A stretch of 64,000 bases of DNA, taken from NCBI GenBank assembly GCA_963822705.1, contig CAWGIX010000006.1, positions 248,001 through 312,000 on the forward strand. Reading direction: 5' to 3'. The stretch is from CAVRQM01 sp963822705 (GTDB lineage Bacteria > Pseudomonadota > Alphaproteobacteria > Acetobacterales > Acetobacteraceae). This document shows, in pieces, positions 24,652 to 34,442 of the stretch; position 1 is the stretch's first letter; every line of letters starts with the position of its first letter. The notes beneath the pieces were generated by a model. It was not told where the DNA came from. It saw nothing but the letters and a program-made list of their open reading frames with translations, and did no database searches. The position numbers were made by a program, and so were the translations under genes.

Positions 24652-27600
24652 TCAATCGGCCGCAGCACCGCCCGTCGCGTCCATCGGGGCGTGCCGGTCC
24701 AGCAGGTCGTCGGCCAAAGCCATGATTCTGGCCCCCTCGGTCCAGACCAGCAGGCACTCCACCGGGCGCCCCGGATGGGCGGCGCGCAGCACGGCGCGAT
24801 AGGCGGCCATCTGGCGCAGATACAGCACCGGCACGTTCTCGGCCCGGGACGGGGGGGCGCGGCCGGTCTTGTAGTCGGCCACCAAAACGCGGTCCGGCAA
24901 CACGGCCAGGCGATCCACCAGCCCGCCCACGATGTTTTCGCCGATCCGGCCGGTCAGCGGCACCTCGGCGCGGCTGCCGGGACCAAACAGCGGCGCCAGT
25001 TCCGGGGCATCCAGCACTGCCAGGATGTCGGCCAACGCAGTGCCGATCTCTTCAGGCGAGAAGCCGTGGCCGGGGCGGCTCAAGAACCGCACGGCCGCGG
25101 CGGCGCGCTCGGCGTGCGGGAGATCCGGCAGGTGCTGCAACAACGTATGCAGCACCCGGCCTCGCCGAAACCGCCCTTCCTGGCCCCCGCCGGCAAAAAA
25201 CAGCGGCGAGGTCGCGGCGGGCACCGGGCCGAATTGCGCACTCGCAGGGCGGCTCGGGGCGAGGCGGGACGGGACCACCGGTTCCCGAGGCGGTGCGGCG
25301 GCGCGCCAATCCGGCGCCGCGCCGGCCCAGGCGGGCAACTGTCTTTGCCGCCTGTGCATCGCGTCGGTCCTGACCACCCGATCGGGCGCGGCGCGCTGCG
25401 CGGACGCGAAACGCCGCCTTGCTCCGCCGTCCGCCATCGGCACGGTCTGCGCGTCCAGACGTGCAAAGCCCTGCTCGATCAGCCGGTACCAGCACGCATC
25501 GAGGGCCGGTCTTCTGGCTTGGTAGCCGCAGACGATCAAGCCATCCTCGGCCCGCGTGAGCGCCACGTACAGCAGCCGATGGTATTCCTCGGCCCGCCGC
25601 GCCGCCGCTGCATCGCGCAAGGTTTTCGCGCTGTCGCAGCGCAGGTCCGCGTGCGGGCACCACACCGGCACCTCGGCGCCGGATTGTCCGGCCCAGAGCA
25701 GCCGGTCGTCCTGTTTCGGCAATCCGGTCGTGTCCGGCAGGATCACCACCGGCGCCTGCAACCCCTTGGCGCCGTGCACGGTCATGACGCGCACCATTCC
25801 GCCCGGCCCCTGCGCCTCGCGTTTCACCTCGGCGCCGGAGCGGCGCAGCCAATGCACAAAACCCTGTAGCGAGGGCGGTTCGTCCCGCGCATGGGCGAGC
25901 GCCGCGGCCAGAAACTCGTCTATTGGTTCCGCCGCCTCGTGCCCGAAACGAGCCAGCAGCCGCGCACGTCCGCCGAGGGCGCCCAGCGCCTCAGTCATCA
26001 GCGCATGCGGCGCGGCGAAATCCACGCGCGCGAACAGCGCGTCCAAGAATTGTTGCGCACGCGTCCACTCCTGACGCTCGCGCGCGCGGTCGTGCAACTC
26101 CTGCCACAGCGTGCCCGGCCGTTCCGCCGCCAGTGCCATCAGCGAGTCGTCCGAAAGGCCGCCGAGCGGGCTGGTCAGCACGCAGGCCAGCGAAAGATCG
26201 TCCTGCGGCAGCAGCAGCGTGTCACAGAGCGCCAGCAGGTCGGCCACCGCCGGCTGCTCGGTAAGCACCATGCGGTCGAGCCCCGCCACCGGCACCCCGC
26301 GCTGTTTCAGACAGCGCACCAGTGCGCGGGCAAACTGGCTTTTTTCGCGCGTGCGCAGCAGCACCAAGATGTCCCCCGGACGCAGCGGACGCGACCGGCT
26401 GGGCAGCATCGTGTCGCCGGCGGTTGCGCCAGAAATCCATTCGGCCACGTCTTCGGCCAGACGCTGCGGCGCGGTTTTCGGCTGCTCCTGGTGCACCGGC
26501 ACCTGCCACGGCGGCGGCTCTGGCTGCGGCGGCGGCGGCACCAGCGGCCACAGCTCGACGAAACCCGCCTGGCCTTCGCGGTCGGAGCGGTGGGTCAGTG
26601 CATCGCCCTCGACCACGCCGGCGGGCGGAACCGCGCCGCCGAACACCGCGTCGACCAGCGCCAGCACCGGCGTGGTGGAACGGAACGAAACCGTCAGCGA
26701 CACTTCGCGCCATTGCGCCGCCGATTGTTCGACCCGCCGGCGCAGTTTTTCCCGCCAGTGCGTGAATGCAGCCGGGTCGGCGCCCTGGAACGAAAAGATC
26801 GACTGTTTGCGGTCGCCGACCGCAAACACCGTGCGCGCCGTTTTGTCGCGCGCTCCGGCGCCGGAAAAGAATTCCGCCACCAGTTGCTCGGCGATGCGCC
26901 ACTGCGCGGGCGCGGTGTCCTGCGCCTCATCCAGCAGCAGGTGGTCCAGCCCGCCATCGAGTTTGTACAGCACCCAGGCCACGCCGGGATCACGCAATAA
27001 TGCGGTCGTGCGCTCGATCAGGTCGGCGTAGTCGAGCCGGATCGCGGCCTGCTTTCCGGCGGCATAGGTCTGCGCAATCGGCAGCGCGAGACGCAGCAGG
27101 GCGGCGGAGGTTTCGGCCAGGCGCGCGGCCCGCAGCGCCTCGCGGATCGCGAGCACCCGCGCCTGCTCTCGTTCCAAAATCTCCCGGATCGCGGGCTCGC
27201 GTCTTCCCAACGCCTGGCCGGACAGAGTTTTCCACGAATATCCGCCGCCGTCGTCCTTTACAAAAGTGTCCTCGTATTCGGCCCAACGCTTGCGCCGCTC
27301 ATGCGGCGGTGCGGCGAGCCAGTCCAGCCGAAGCTGTGCAGCGGGCGCGGACTGTTTCGGGGTGCCCTGGCCGGCAATGACGCACAGCGCATCGCGCACC
27401 GCGGATTCTTCGGACCAGATGACGGCGTCTCGCAGGATGGTCTCGGCATCCCGCTCGGCACAGAGCGCCGCCCTCTGTTGCGCTTCGATTGCCGCGAACG
27501 GTCGCGCCAAAAGATCGGCAAGGCGGTCGCGTTCGGCGATCAGGGCGCACACCAGTGCATCGAACTGGGCCAGATTGGCCAAGCCCGCAACATCCGCCAG

Positions 27601-28176
27601 CGCCTGGCGCCGTTGCTCCTCCGTAATTCTCTTTGGCCCGAGCCCAAGCTGTTCCGGCGCGATCGGTCCGAGCACCATCTCCGTCGCATCGCGTCGCGCC
27701 GCGTCTGCCTGCGCATCCTCGATCAGCCGGAAATGCGGCGAGATACGCGCCTCCAGCGGGAACCGCCGCAGCAGGGATTGGCAGAACGCATGAATGGTGC
27801 CGATCCGCATGCCGCCTGGCAGGTCCAGCACGGTGGCGAACAGGGCACGCGCCAGTTTGCGCTTTTCCGTGTCGGGCTGCACGTCGAGCGTGTGCAGCGC
27901 CAGGTCCAGTTCGGCATCGCGCAGCGTCACCCAGCGGCCGAGTTCGTGCCGCAGCCGCAACGCCATTTCCGCCGCCGCGGCCTTGGTATAGGTCAGGCAC
28001 TGGATGCGCGCCGGATCGGCCCCGCCCAGCATCAGCCGCAGCAGCCGGTCGGTCAGCAGCTTGGTCTTTCCGGAGCCGGCCGAGGCCGAGACCCAAGCAG
28101 AGACGGCCGGGTCCGAGGCGGCGCGCTGGTCGGCGTTGGCGCGGTCGCGCGCGAGCAGTTCTACGGGCGCGTCCAT
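24652..28176 (-). CDS. addA: Double-strand break repair helicase-nuclease AddA
   Basis: About 1174 residues. UvrD-type helicase motifs are seen: Walker A ASAGSGKTKLLTDRLLR, motif Ia CLTYTKAAAAEMALR, motif II LLLDEAQDTAPAQW, motif III FAVGDRKQSIFSFQGADP, motif V TVHGAKGLQAPVVIL and motif VI YVALTRAEDGLIV. The C-terminal RecB-like nuclease has VLVADYKTGRAP. AddAB resects double-strand ends for RecA. ATG 28176 overlaps the addB stop as TGATG, which favours it over the GTG one codon earlier. Confidence 0.93.
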   Translation of the reverse strand: MDAPVELLARDRANADQRAASDPAVSAWVSASAGSGKTKLLTDRLLRLMLGGADPARIQCLTYTKAAAAEMALRLRHELGRWVTLRDAELDLALHTLDVQPDTEKRKLARALFATVLDLPGGMRIGTIHAFCQSLLRRFPLEARISPHFRLIEDAQADAARRDATEMVLGPIAPEQLGLGPKRITEEQRRQALADVAGLANLAQFDALVCALIAERDRLADLLARPFAAIEAQQRAALCAERDAETILRDAVIWSEESAVRDALCVIAGQGTPKQSAPAAQLRLDWLAAPPHERRKRWAEYEDTFVKDDGGGYSWKTLSGQALGRREPAIREILEREQARVLAIREALRAARLAETSAALLRLALPIAQTYAAGKQAAIRLDYADLIERTTALLRDPGVAWVLYKLDGGLDHLLLDEAQDTAPAQWRIAEQLVAEFFSGAGARDKTARTVFAVGDRKQSIFSFQGADPAAFTHWREKLRRRVEQSAAQWREVSLTVSFRSTTPVLALVDAVFGGAVPPAGVVEGDALTHRSDREGQAGFVELWPLVPPPPQPEPPPWQVPVHQEQPKTAPQRLAEDVAEWISGATAGDTMLPSRSRPLRPGDILVLLRTREKSQFARALVRCLKQRGVPVAGLDRMVLTEQPAVADLLALCDTLLLPQDDLSLACVLTSPLGGLSDDSLMALAAERPGTLWQELHDRARERQEWTRAQQFLDALFARVDFAAPHALMTEALGALGGRARLLARFGHEAAEPIDEFLAAALAHARDEPPSLQGFVHWLRRSGAEVKREAQGPGGMVRVMTVHGAKGLQAPVVILPDTTGLPKQDDRLLWAGQSGAEVPVWCPHADLRCDSAKTLRDAAAARRAEEYHRLLYVALTRAEDGLIVCGYQARRPALDACWYRLIEQGFARLDAQTVPMADGGARRRFASAQRAAPDRVVRTDAMHRRQRQLPAWAGAAPDWRAAAPPREPVVPSRLAPSRPASAQFGPVPAATSPLFFAGGGQEGRFRRGRVLHTLLQHLPDLPHAERAAAAVRFLSRPGHGFSPEEIGTALADILAVLDAPELAPLFGPGSRAEVPLTGRIGENIVGGLVDRLAVLPDRVLVADYKTGRAPPSRAENVPVLYLRQMAAYRAVLRAAHPGRPVECLLVWTEGARIMALADDLLDRHAPMDATGGAAAD

Positions 28177-31100
28177 CACGGCTCGTCTTGTACGGCGGAC
28201 AATTCGCCGAAGCGCGCGAGTTGCTCGTAATCGGTGTTGCGCGGCGTGCGGCCGGGATGCGGGCGGTGCGGGTACGGCCGGGCGGGGTCGTCGAAGCCGG
28301 TCAGCAATGCCGTAACGAAGCCGGGCGTGTCGGCGACGATGGCGGCCACTTCCGCGCGCGTTTTCAGTGGAGACTTGGCGCAGCCCGGTTCCCTTCCGCC
28401 GGTCAGATGCCAGTAGGCGAGTTCCCGCACCGCGCCGGAAACGGTGGGGAATGCACCGGCCTGCGCCATCGCCGCTTCCAACGGCAGTTGCGGCGCGGTG
28501 CCGTCGTGCAACTGTTTCCGCCCCGGCGGGGCGCCGGTCTTGTAGTCAAGAATCGCCAGCGTGCCGTCCGGGTGCTGTTCGATGCGGTCGGCCTTCGCGG
28601 TGATGGTGAAATTGCCCGGCAGTGCCCAAACACCCTTGTGCTCGACAGCGACACGTTCCGGCTTGGAAATTTCGCGGCGGCGGGAATCCTCGGTGGCGAT
28701 CCAGTCCGCGATCCGCTCCAGCCGCGGCGCCCACCAAGCCATGACCGCAGGGCGGAATGCCTGCTCGTTCAGTGCGCGAATCATGGCGGTGCGCAGGGCG
28801 CGGGCGGGATCGGCGGGCCAGGGGTCTGCGTATTCGCGAAAAAAAATTTCGATGCCTTTGTGGACCAGGCTGCCGTAGTCCAGCGCATCGGTGTCCTGGT
28901 CGAGCGGCTCGAGCCGTTTCAGGCGCAGGACACGCTTTGCGTAGATCGCATAAGGATCGGCGATCAGCGTCTCGATCTCGGTGACGCTGAGCCGGCGCGG
29001 TCGCAGCGCCACCGGCGGCCGGGGGGTGGGCGGCGCCGCGGGGCGGGCCTTGCCGCCTTGCGGCAGGTCGAGTTCCCGCGCCCAGGCCACCGCATCGTGC
29101 AGCGGCAAGAAATCCTGCCCGGCGCGCGCTTGGAGCCGGGTGAGCCAGCGCGCCGGCACGGCGGGGGCGCGGTCGCGGCGGAGCGGGGCGGACAGGATGG
29201 CCGCCGGCGCGCAGCAGGCGGCCATCACGAAATCATGCGCTGCCTGACCGATGCGCGCATCCGCCCCCGGCAAGCCGGCTTTTTTCCGCATCGGGCGGCT
29301 CATCCATGGACCGGGATCGGTCGCCGGCGGCCACACGCCCTCGGTGAGTCCGCCGAGCACGACCAGGTCGGCGGATTGGAGCCGCGCCTCAAGAAGTCCC
29401 CAGATGAAGATGCGGGGGTGCTCGGTGCCGCCGTCGCGTCCGCGCAGGGCGCGGCGGGTGCGCACCACCGAGTCTTCGAGCAGGGCGTCCAGTAGCCCGG
29501 GCAGCACCCGTGGCGCCTGGTCGGGCAAGTGGTCGAGCGCGGGGAGAGCGGCGGCCAAAAGGTTCGCCAAAGCCTCGCCTTCCTCGCCGCTCCAAAGTGC
29601 TGCCGCACCGGCCTGCGTGTCGGTCCGGGCCAGATTCTCGGCGGCTTCGATCAGGGCGGCCAGCAGATCGGCTGGCCGGCACGTCACCGCGGCGGCGAGC
29701 CGCAGCAGCGGTTCCAGTGTTTCCCGGATACGCTCGACAAAAGCGGCTGTGTCCGCGTCCGGATGCGGCTCCAGCGCCCGTCGCATCCCGGCAAAGCCGG
29801 GCGCGGGGCGGGGGCCGCGCAGGGCGCGCCGTTCAAGGTTGCGGGTCGCGTGACGGCACGCGGCAGGTGCCAGCCCGGCCGCCGCCAGCGGATGCTTCAG
29901 CAGCGCCAGCAGGGGCGCCGGCGCCAACTCCTCGGCCACGGCTCGCGCCAGCAGCCGCAGGAACACCGCCGGGGGAGTTTGGCCCAAGTTTTCCCCGGCA
30001 CTGTCGTCGGCCACCACGCCCCAGCGCAGCAGTTCCGCGGACACCTGGGAGGCGAGTGCGCGATCAGGCGTCACCAGCGCCGCCCGCCGCCCCGGCGTTT
30101 CCAGCGCGTTGCGCAAGATCAGCGCGATGGCAACCGCCTCCTCCTGCTCGTCGGCGGGTTGCAGGCGGAGCATGTCTCCAGGATCGGGCGGTGGCGTGTC
30201 CGCCCAACGGTGCAACTCGTCCGCCGGCAGCAGCGCCTCACTCAGCAGCAACGGGCGGCTCGCGGGCACAGCGCCTTCTGCCTGCCAATCCACCACATCG
30301 TCATGGGTCATACCCATTCCGGCGAGCAGGGAGGCGATGCCGGCCTGCGGATGCGTCTCGGCCAGACTTTTCTCGGCACGCAGCGCCCGATCCACCCAGG
30401 GCAGCACAACTTGTCCGTTCGGGATCGAAGCGACGACGCGGAGCAGACGGGCGACTGCCGGAATGGCGCCGGTCAGCCCGGCCGCCCACACCGGCATGTC
30501 GGGCTCGGCCTCGACCCACGCCCGGGCCTGGGCGTCGAGCAGGGCCCGTTGGCGGGCGGCGGGGTTGGAAAGCCCGTGCTCGGCCAGCCAGGCGGGCCAG
30601 GCCTCGGTCACGATGCCCAGGAACCGGAGCGTGACTTCCCAGTGTTCGGCGTATTCGTCCGCCCCGGCCCGACGCAGAGCTTCAGGGAGCGGAATCTCGG
30701 CCTGCTCCGCCTCGTCCATCAGCGCCGCCAGCTCACGAGCCAGCGCAAAAGCCTGGTCGGCGGCAACCACGCCGCCGCGCTCGGCGGGCAAGGCCAGGAT
30801 CAGCCGCGACAGAGCCGCCAGGCGCTGGATCGGTTCCACCGCTGGCGGAAGGTCGAGCGCGCCGGCGAGTGCCAGCGGCGTCTCGTCCAGTGCGCCCAAT
30901 GCGGTGATGCGCGGCAGCAGCATCGGCCGGCCGCCGCCGACATGCAAAAACGCTTCCGCCAGCGCCCGCGCCGCTCGGCGGGTCGGGAGCAGGATCAAGC
31001 CGTGCGATGGGTCTGCCGCATACGCATCGAGCCAGCGCCGGGCCAGCACGTCCAGGAACGGCAGGTGCGGCGGGACGCTGGCCAGGCGAGGCCGGGTCAT
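28176..31100 (-). CDS. addB: Double-strand break repair protein AddB
   Basis: About 974 residues from ATG 31100 (MTRPRLASVPPHLPF), which overlaps the upstream stop as ATGA. An inactive helicase-like region opens with GLILLPTRRAARALAEAF and has LVTPDRALASQVSAEL, VVLGGLTEGVWPP and WMSRPMRKKAGLP. The C-terminus holds the nuclease block LAILDYKTGAPPGRKQL. As in other alphaproteobacterial AddB proteins, a functional Walker A is not evident. It partners AddA. No frame disruption across nearly 3 kb. Confidence 0.92.
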   Translation of the reverse strand: MTRPRLASVPPHLPFLDVLARRWLDAYAADPSHGLILLPTRRAARALAEAFLHVGGGRPMLLPRITALGALDETPLALAGALDLPPAVEPIQRLAALSRLILALPAERGGVVAADQAFALARELAALMDEAEQAEIPLPEALRRAGADEYAEHWEVTLRFLGIVTEAWPAWLAEHGLSNPAARQRALLDAQARAWVEAEPDMPVWAAGLTGAIPAVARLLRVVASIPNGQVVLPWVDRALRAEKSLAETHPQAGIASLLAGMGMTHDDVVDWQAEGAVPASRPLLLSEALLPADELHRWADTPPPDPGDMLRLQPADEQEEAVAIALILRNALETPGRRAALVTPDRALASQVSAELLRWGVVADDSAGENLGQTPPAVFLRLLARAVAEELAPAPLLALLKHPLAAAGLAPAACRHATRNLERRALRGPRPAPGFAGMRRALEPHPDADTAAFVERIRETLEPLLRLAAAVTCRPADLLAALIEAAENLARTDTQAGAAALWSGEEGEALANLLAAALPALDHLPDQAPRVLPGLLDALLEDSVVRTRRALRGRDGGTEHPRIFIWGLLEARLQSADLVVLGGLTEGVWPPATDPGPWMSRPMRKKAGLPGADARIGQAAHDFVMAACCAPAAILSAPLRRDRAPAVPARWLTRLQARAGQDFLPLHDAVAWARELDLPQGGKARPAAPPTPRPPVALRPRRLSVTEIETLIADPYAIYAKRVLRLKRLEPLDQDTDALDYGSLVHKGIEIFFREYADPWPADPARALRTAMIRALNEQAFRPAVMAWWAPRLERIADWIATEDSRRREISKPERVAVEHKGVWALPGNFTITAKADRIEQHPDGTLAILDYKTGAPPGRKQLHDGTAPQLPLEAAMAQAGAFPTVSGAVRELAYWHLTGGREPGCAKSPLKTRAEVAAIVADTPGFVTALLTGFDDPARPYPHRPHPGRTPRNTDYEQLARFGELSAVQDEP

Positions 31101-31830
31101 CGCGCGTCGCCGGTGGCGCGCTCCTGCAATCGGGTTTCTGCGTGCGCAAGGTCGGGCGGAGTGGACAGGTGGAACCACAGCCCGTCATGCACGATGGCGC
31201 GCAACCGTCCGGCTTCTATGGCGCGGTCCCAGACCAGGTTCATGCTGAACGGACCGGCCGGGGCGCCCTCGAACAGGGCCGGACGTGCCAACTGGATGCC
31301 GGCATAGACGTAGGGGACAATCTCGTACTCGCCGGGCCGGCGTACCTCGCCCCACGGGTCCAGGGCAAAATCGCCACCGCCGATATCGGACTGGACCTGG
31401 AAACTGCGCTGCATGAGCAGCAGGCAATCCAGCCCTGGGTCGAAGACCTGTGCCAGACGGGTCAGCGCAGGCGTGGGACCCTCAAGCCAGAATGCGTCCC
31501 CGTTGACGACGAAGAACGGGTCCGGGCCGAGTTCGGGCAGCGCGTCGCGCACGCTGCCGCCGGTATCGCGCAGCGCGTGTTCGGTACTGCAGCACCGTTG
31601 CCGGTGCGTACGCCGGCGCGGCGGGCCAGGTGTTCGGCAACGCGCTCGGATTGCCAGTGCGCATTGACCACCACGCGCTCGATACCCGCGGCGGCGAGGC
31701 GGTCGAGCGCATGATCCAACAGCGGCCGCCCGCCGAGCGGCAGCAGCGGCTTGGCAGTGGCATCGGTCAGCGGCCGCATGCGCGTGCTCAGCCCGGCGGC
31801 GAGCAGCATGGCGGTGCGCGGCTTTGTCAC
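31097..31830 (-). CDS. murU: Sugar-1-phosphate nucleotidyltransferase, MurU/HddC type (frameshifted)
   Basis: GTG 31830 begins KPRTAMLLAAGLSTRMRPLT, the nucleotide-binding GxSTRMRPLT motif, with KPLLPLGGRPLLDHAL. One or two slips between about 31570 and 31610 are needed to pass from VAEHLARRAG to EHALRDTGGSVRDALPELG. Then FFVVNGDAFWLEGP and FSMNLVWDRAIEAGRL complete the fold. The family transfers UMP to N-acetylmuramate-1-phosphate (MurU, peptidoglycan recycling) or GMP to sugar phosphates; which one is uncertain. It overlaps tsaE (GTGA) and addB (ATGA). The AmgK kinase gene that usually stands between tsaE and murU is absent. Confidence 0.75.
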
Positions 31831-32270
31831 GCCAGCGCCGCGATCCGGTCGGGCCAGCCGATCAGCGTGGCGCGGCGCGAGTTTTCCGAGACCGCCGCCA
31901 AGTCGACGATCAGGGCATGCTCCGGCCAAAAACTGCCCAGGCGGTCGGGCCATTCCACCAGAACCAGGTCGCGCAACGCGTCCTCCCATCCCAGTTCGAT
32001 CAGTCCCGCAGGATCGCGGAGTTGCCAAAGATCGAAGTGATGCGCCCGCATTCCGGGCAGGTCGTAGGTCTGCACGAGAGTGAATGTCGGGCTCGGCACG
32101 TCCAGGTTCGGGTCGCCCATGGCGTGGCGCAGCAAGGCACGGGCAAAGGCGGTTTTGCCGGCCCCGAGCGCTCCCTGCAAGAGGATCGCGTCACCGGCCC
32201 CGGCCTTTTCGGCCAGCCCTGCGGCCAGGCGCTCGGTGGCGCGGAGGTCGGGCAGGTCGATGACCAGCAT
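31827..32270 (-). CDS. tsaE: tRNA threonylcarbamoyladenosine biosynthesis ATPase TsaE
   Basis: 147 residues. Walker A is LQGALGAGKTAFARALL; SPTFTLVQTYD and HHFDLWQLRDPAGLIELGW follow, and LVEWPDRLG closes the motif set. TsaE works with TsaB and TsaD in making t6A at position 37 of ANN-decoding tRNAs. It leads a tight minus-strand run with murU, addB, addA and trxA. Confidence 0.9.
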   Translation of the reverse strand: MLVIDLPDLRATERLAAGLAEKAGAGDAILLQGALGAGKTAFARALLRHAMGDPNLDVPSPTFTLVQTYDLPGMRAHHFDLWQLRDPAGLIELGWEDALRDLVLVEWPDRLGSFWPEHALIVDLAAVSENSRRATLIGWPDRIAALA

Positions 32271-32290
32271 TTTGGCGGTGCATCCGCAGA

Positions 32291-32922
32291 TTACACCACC
32301 CGATAAATCTGCCCGGTCTGCCCGCCCTCGATGCTTCGGGAATACGCCAGCGCCGCGCGAGCCGCCGGCACCGGCTCGAAGCCGCGGAAGAACGGGCCGT
32401 AGTCGGCCATCGATTCGGCCAGCACCGTCGGGCTGACGAGGTTCAGGCGCAGGCCGCGCGGCAACTCGATGGCGGCGGCACGGACGAACGCCTCCAGCGC
32501 GCCGTTCACCATGCTGGCCGATGAGCCGTACAGGATCGGCTCGTCGGACAGCACGCCGCCGATCAGCGTGATCGAGCCGCCATCGCGCAGCGTTTCGCGC
32601 GCGGCCAGAACCAGGTTCACCTGCCCCATCAGCTTGTCGGCCAGTCCCAATGCATAGACGACTCGGTCACGCTCGCCGGCGCGATTGCCGCCAGCGGCTT
32701 GAACGCGACGTTGCCGGCCGCACAGGCCACCGCATCGATGGGTCCGGCCTGGGCAACGGCGGCAGCGATGCTCGCCGGATCGGCCAAGTTGATGCGCACA
32801 TCGCCTGTGCTGCGCGCGGCCGCCACGATGTCGTGGCGCTGGCTCAGTTCAGCGGCCACCGCACGGCCGATCACGCCGCTGGCACCGACCAGGAGGATGC
32901 GTTTCCGGGGGTCGTTCGCCAT
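32291..32922 (-). CDS. Short-chain dehydrogenase/reductase (frameshifted)
   Basis: ATG 32922 (MANDPRKRILLVGASGVIGR) gives an NAD(P)-binding GASGVIGRAVAAEL motif, then VACAAGNVAFKPLAAI. Near 32656 the frame slips; the second frame continues YALGLADKLMGQVNLVL, LRDGGSITLIGGVLSDEP and SMVNGALEAFVRAAAIEL, then LRLNLVSPTVLAES. At the usual SDR Tyr position the motif is GSSASMVNGALEAF, without a classical YxxxK, as in a subgroup of short atypical SDRs. The substrate is unknown. It ends 20 bases before tsaE begins and may share its transcript. Confidence 0.72.
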
Positions 32923-33061
32923 GAGTGGTTCTTTCCTCGTCCTGCTCCGACGCACCGATGCTAGCGCCTTGCGTCGCGCGGGAAAGGGAGCTTGCCGAAC
33001 GTTCCGAGCAAACCGCGTCTCAGTTCCTGGCCTACGCTCTAGGCCCGTCGAAATTTTTATC

Positions 33062-33090
33062 TTGCACCGGGGGGATGGGGGGCCTATCTA
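33062..33090 (+). promoter_or_regulatory. Candidate promoter of the decarboxylase gene
   Basis: TTGCAC (33062-33067) and TATCTA (33085-33090) are exactly 17 bases apart. Transcription from here would leave a leader of about 205 bases before the ATG at 33304. Confidence 0.5.
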
Positions 33091-33096
33091 GGCCGT

Positions 33097-33303
33097 CACG
33101 CAGCAACGCACGTGCCTCTGGCCCCCCGGCTTTCCGGGTTTGGTTACGTAACGACGTCAAGCGTTCTGGCAATCCGGGTTCCCGACCGCCGTTCTGACTT
33201 GGGCACGGGACCAACCAACTCTGGTCGCTGGTTCGTTCGACCGTCTCGTCAACCATCGTCCGTCGCCTTCACAGGCGGACGAGCATCCTGGGGGTACCGT
33301 GCG
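33097..33303 (+). promoter_or_regulatory. Structured leader of the decarboxylase gene, candidate speF-type cis-regulatory RNA
   Basis: About 205 bases with no gene of their own. Seen are a GACC/GGTC hairpin (about 33209-33227), a GGTT/AACC region, and next to the start a stem GTCC...GCCT with loop TCAC closed by AGGCGGAC (about 33259-33281). GAGCATCCTGGGGG follows as the ribosome-binding region. Alphaproteobacterial ornithine decarboxylase genes are known to carry the speF leader RNA in this position. The match is by placement and general hairpin layout, not by a covariance search. Confidence 0.45.
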
Positions 33304-34434
33304 ATGACACCCAAGATCGCCCGATTCCTGTCTGAGAAAGTTCCGCCAACGCCATGTTTGGTGGTGGACGTCGACCGCGTGGCGGAGAACTTCGCCTCGT
33401 TGCGCCGCGCGCTCCCGCTCGCGCGCATCTACTATGCCGTGAAGGCCAACCCGGCCGCCCCGGTACTGGAACGGCTCGCGATGCTCGGCAGCAGTTTCGA
33501 TGCGGCCAGCTTCGAGGAGGTCGAGGCCTGTCTCGCGGCTGGCGCCGCTCCGGCGCGGATCAGTTTCGGCAACACCGTGAAGAAGGCCGCGGCGATCCGT
33601 CGCGCGCACGAAAAGGGCGTGGGCCTGTTCGCCTTCGACTGCGCCGAGGAGCTGCAAAAGATCGCGCGCGAGGCTCCGGGCAGCCGGGTGTATTGCCGGA
33701 TCATGGTGGAGAACGGCGGGGCCGACTGGCCGCTGTCGCGGAAGTTCGGCACCTCGGTCGAGCAGGCGGCGGGGTTGATGCAGCGCGCCGAGGCTATGGG
33801 GCTGGACGCGTACGGCCTGTCGTTCCACGTCGGCAGCCAGCAGACCGAGACCGCCGCGTTTGCCGCCGCGATCGGCAAGGTGGCGATGCTGTTTACCGAC
33901 CTGCAGCGGGCCGGCGTGGATGTGCGCATGGTCAATCTGGGCGGCGGATTCCCGGTGCGCTACCGCGACGAGGTGCCCGGGATCGAGGTTTTTGCCCGCG
34001 AGATCATGGGAGCGATGACCCGGCATTTCGGCAATGCGCTGCCGGAAATGCTGATCGAGCCGGGGCGGTTCCTGGTGGCCGATGCCGGCGTGGTGAGCAG
34101 CGAGGTGGTGCTGGTCAGCCGCCGGGAGCCGAGCGATCCGGTGCGCTGGGTGTATCTCGACATCGGCCGTTTCGGCGGCCTGGCCGAGACCGAGGGCGAG
34201 GCGATCCGCTACCGCATCACCACAGCGCACGACGGCGGCGCCACAGGGCCGGTGACGCTGGCCGGCCCCACCTGCGACGGGGCGGATGTTATGTACGAGC
34301 GGTCCAACTACCGGTTGCCGACGGCGCTTGCCGTCGGGGATCGGGTGGAGCTGATGGCCACCGGCGCGTATGTGTCGACCTACGCCAGTCAGCGGTTCAA
34401 CGGTTTTGCACCGCTCACGGAACATTACCTGTGA
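33304..34434 (+). CDS. Ornithine/lysine-type decarboxylase, PLP fold type III
   Basis: 376 residues from ATG 33304. The PLP lysine is K47 in YYAVKANPAAPVLERL. Further landmarks are FDAASFEEVEACLAAG, SFHVGSQQTETAAF, VNLGGGFPVRY, LIEPGRFLVADAG and the substrate-pocket GPTCDGADV with its catalytic Cys, ending in FNGFAPLTEHYL. This short alanine-racemase-fold form decarboxylates ornithine (to putrescine) and often lysine in alphaproteobacteria. The long leader upstream suggests regulation by a polyamine-related signal. The frame is open upstream of the ATG, but conservation starts here. Confidence 0.88.
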   Translation: MTPKIARFLSEKVPPTPCLVVDVDRVAENFASLRRALPLARIYYAVKANPAAPVLERLAMLGSSFDAASFEEVEACLAAGAAPARISFGNTVKKAAAIRRAHEKGVGLFAFDCAEELQKIAREAPGSRVYCRIMVENGGADWPLSRKFGTSVEQAAGLMQRAEAMGLDAYGLSFHVGSQQTETAAFAAAIGKVAMLFTDLQRAGVDVRMVNLGGGFPVRYRDEVPGIEVFAREIMGAMTRHFGNALPEMLIEPGRFLVADAGVVSSEVVLVSRREPSDPVRWVYLDIGRFGGLAETEGEAIRYRITTAHDGGATGPVTLAGPTCDGADVMYERSNYRLPTALAVGDRVELMATGAYVSTYASQRFNGFAPLTEHYL

Positions 34435-34442
34435 CATTTCTG

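Noticed and set aside
27633..29495. 620-codon plus-strand ORF across addA/addB
   Set aside because: Antisense shadow; the helicase and nuclease motifs are on the minus strand.
33032..33256. 74-codon minus-strand ORF upstream of the decarboxylase
   Set aside because: It overlaps the promoter and leader region, has no domain, and runs against the likely transcript.
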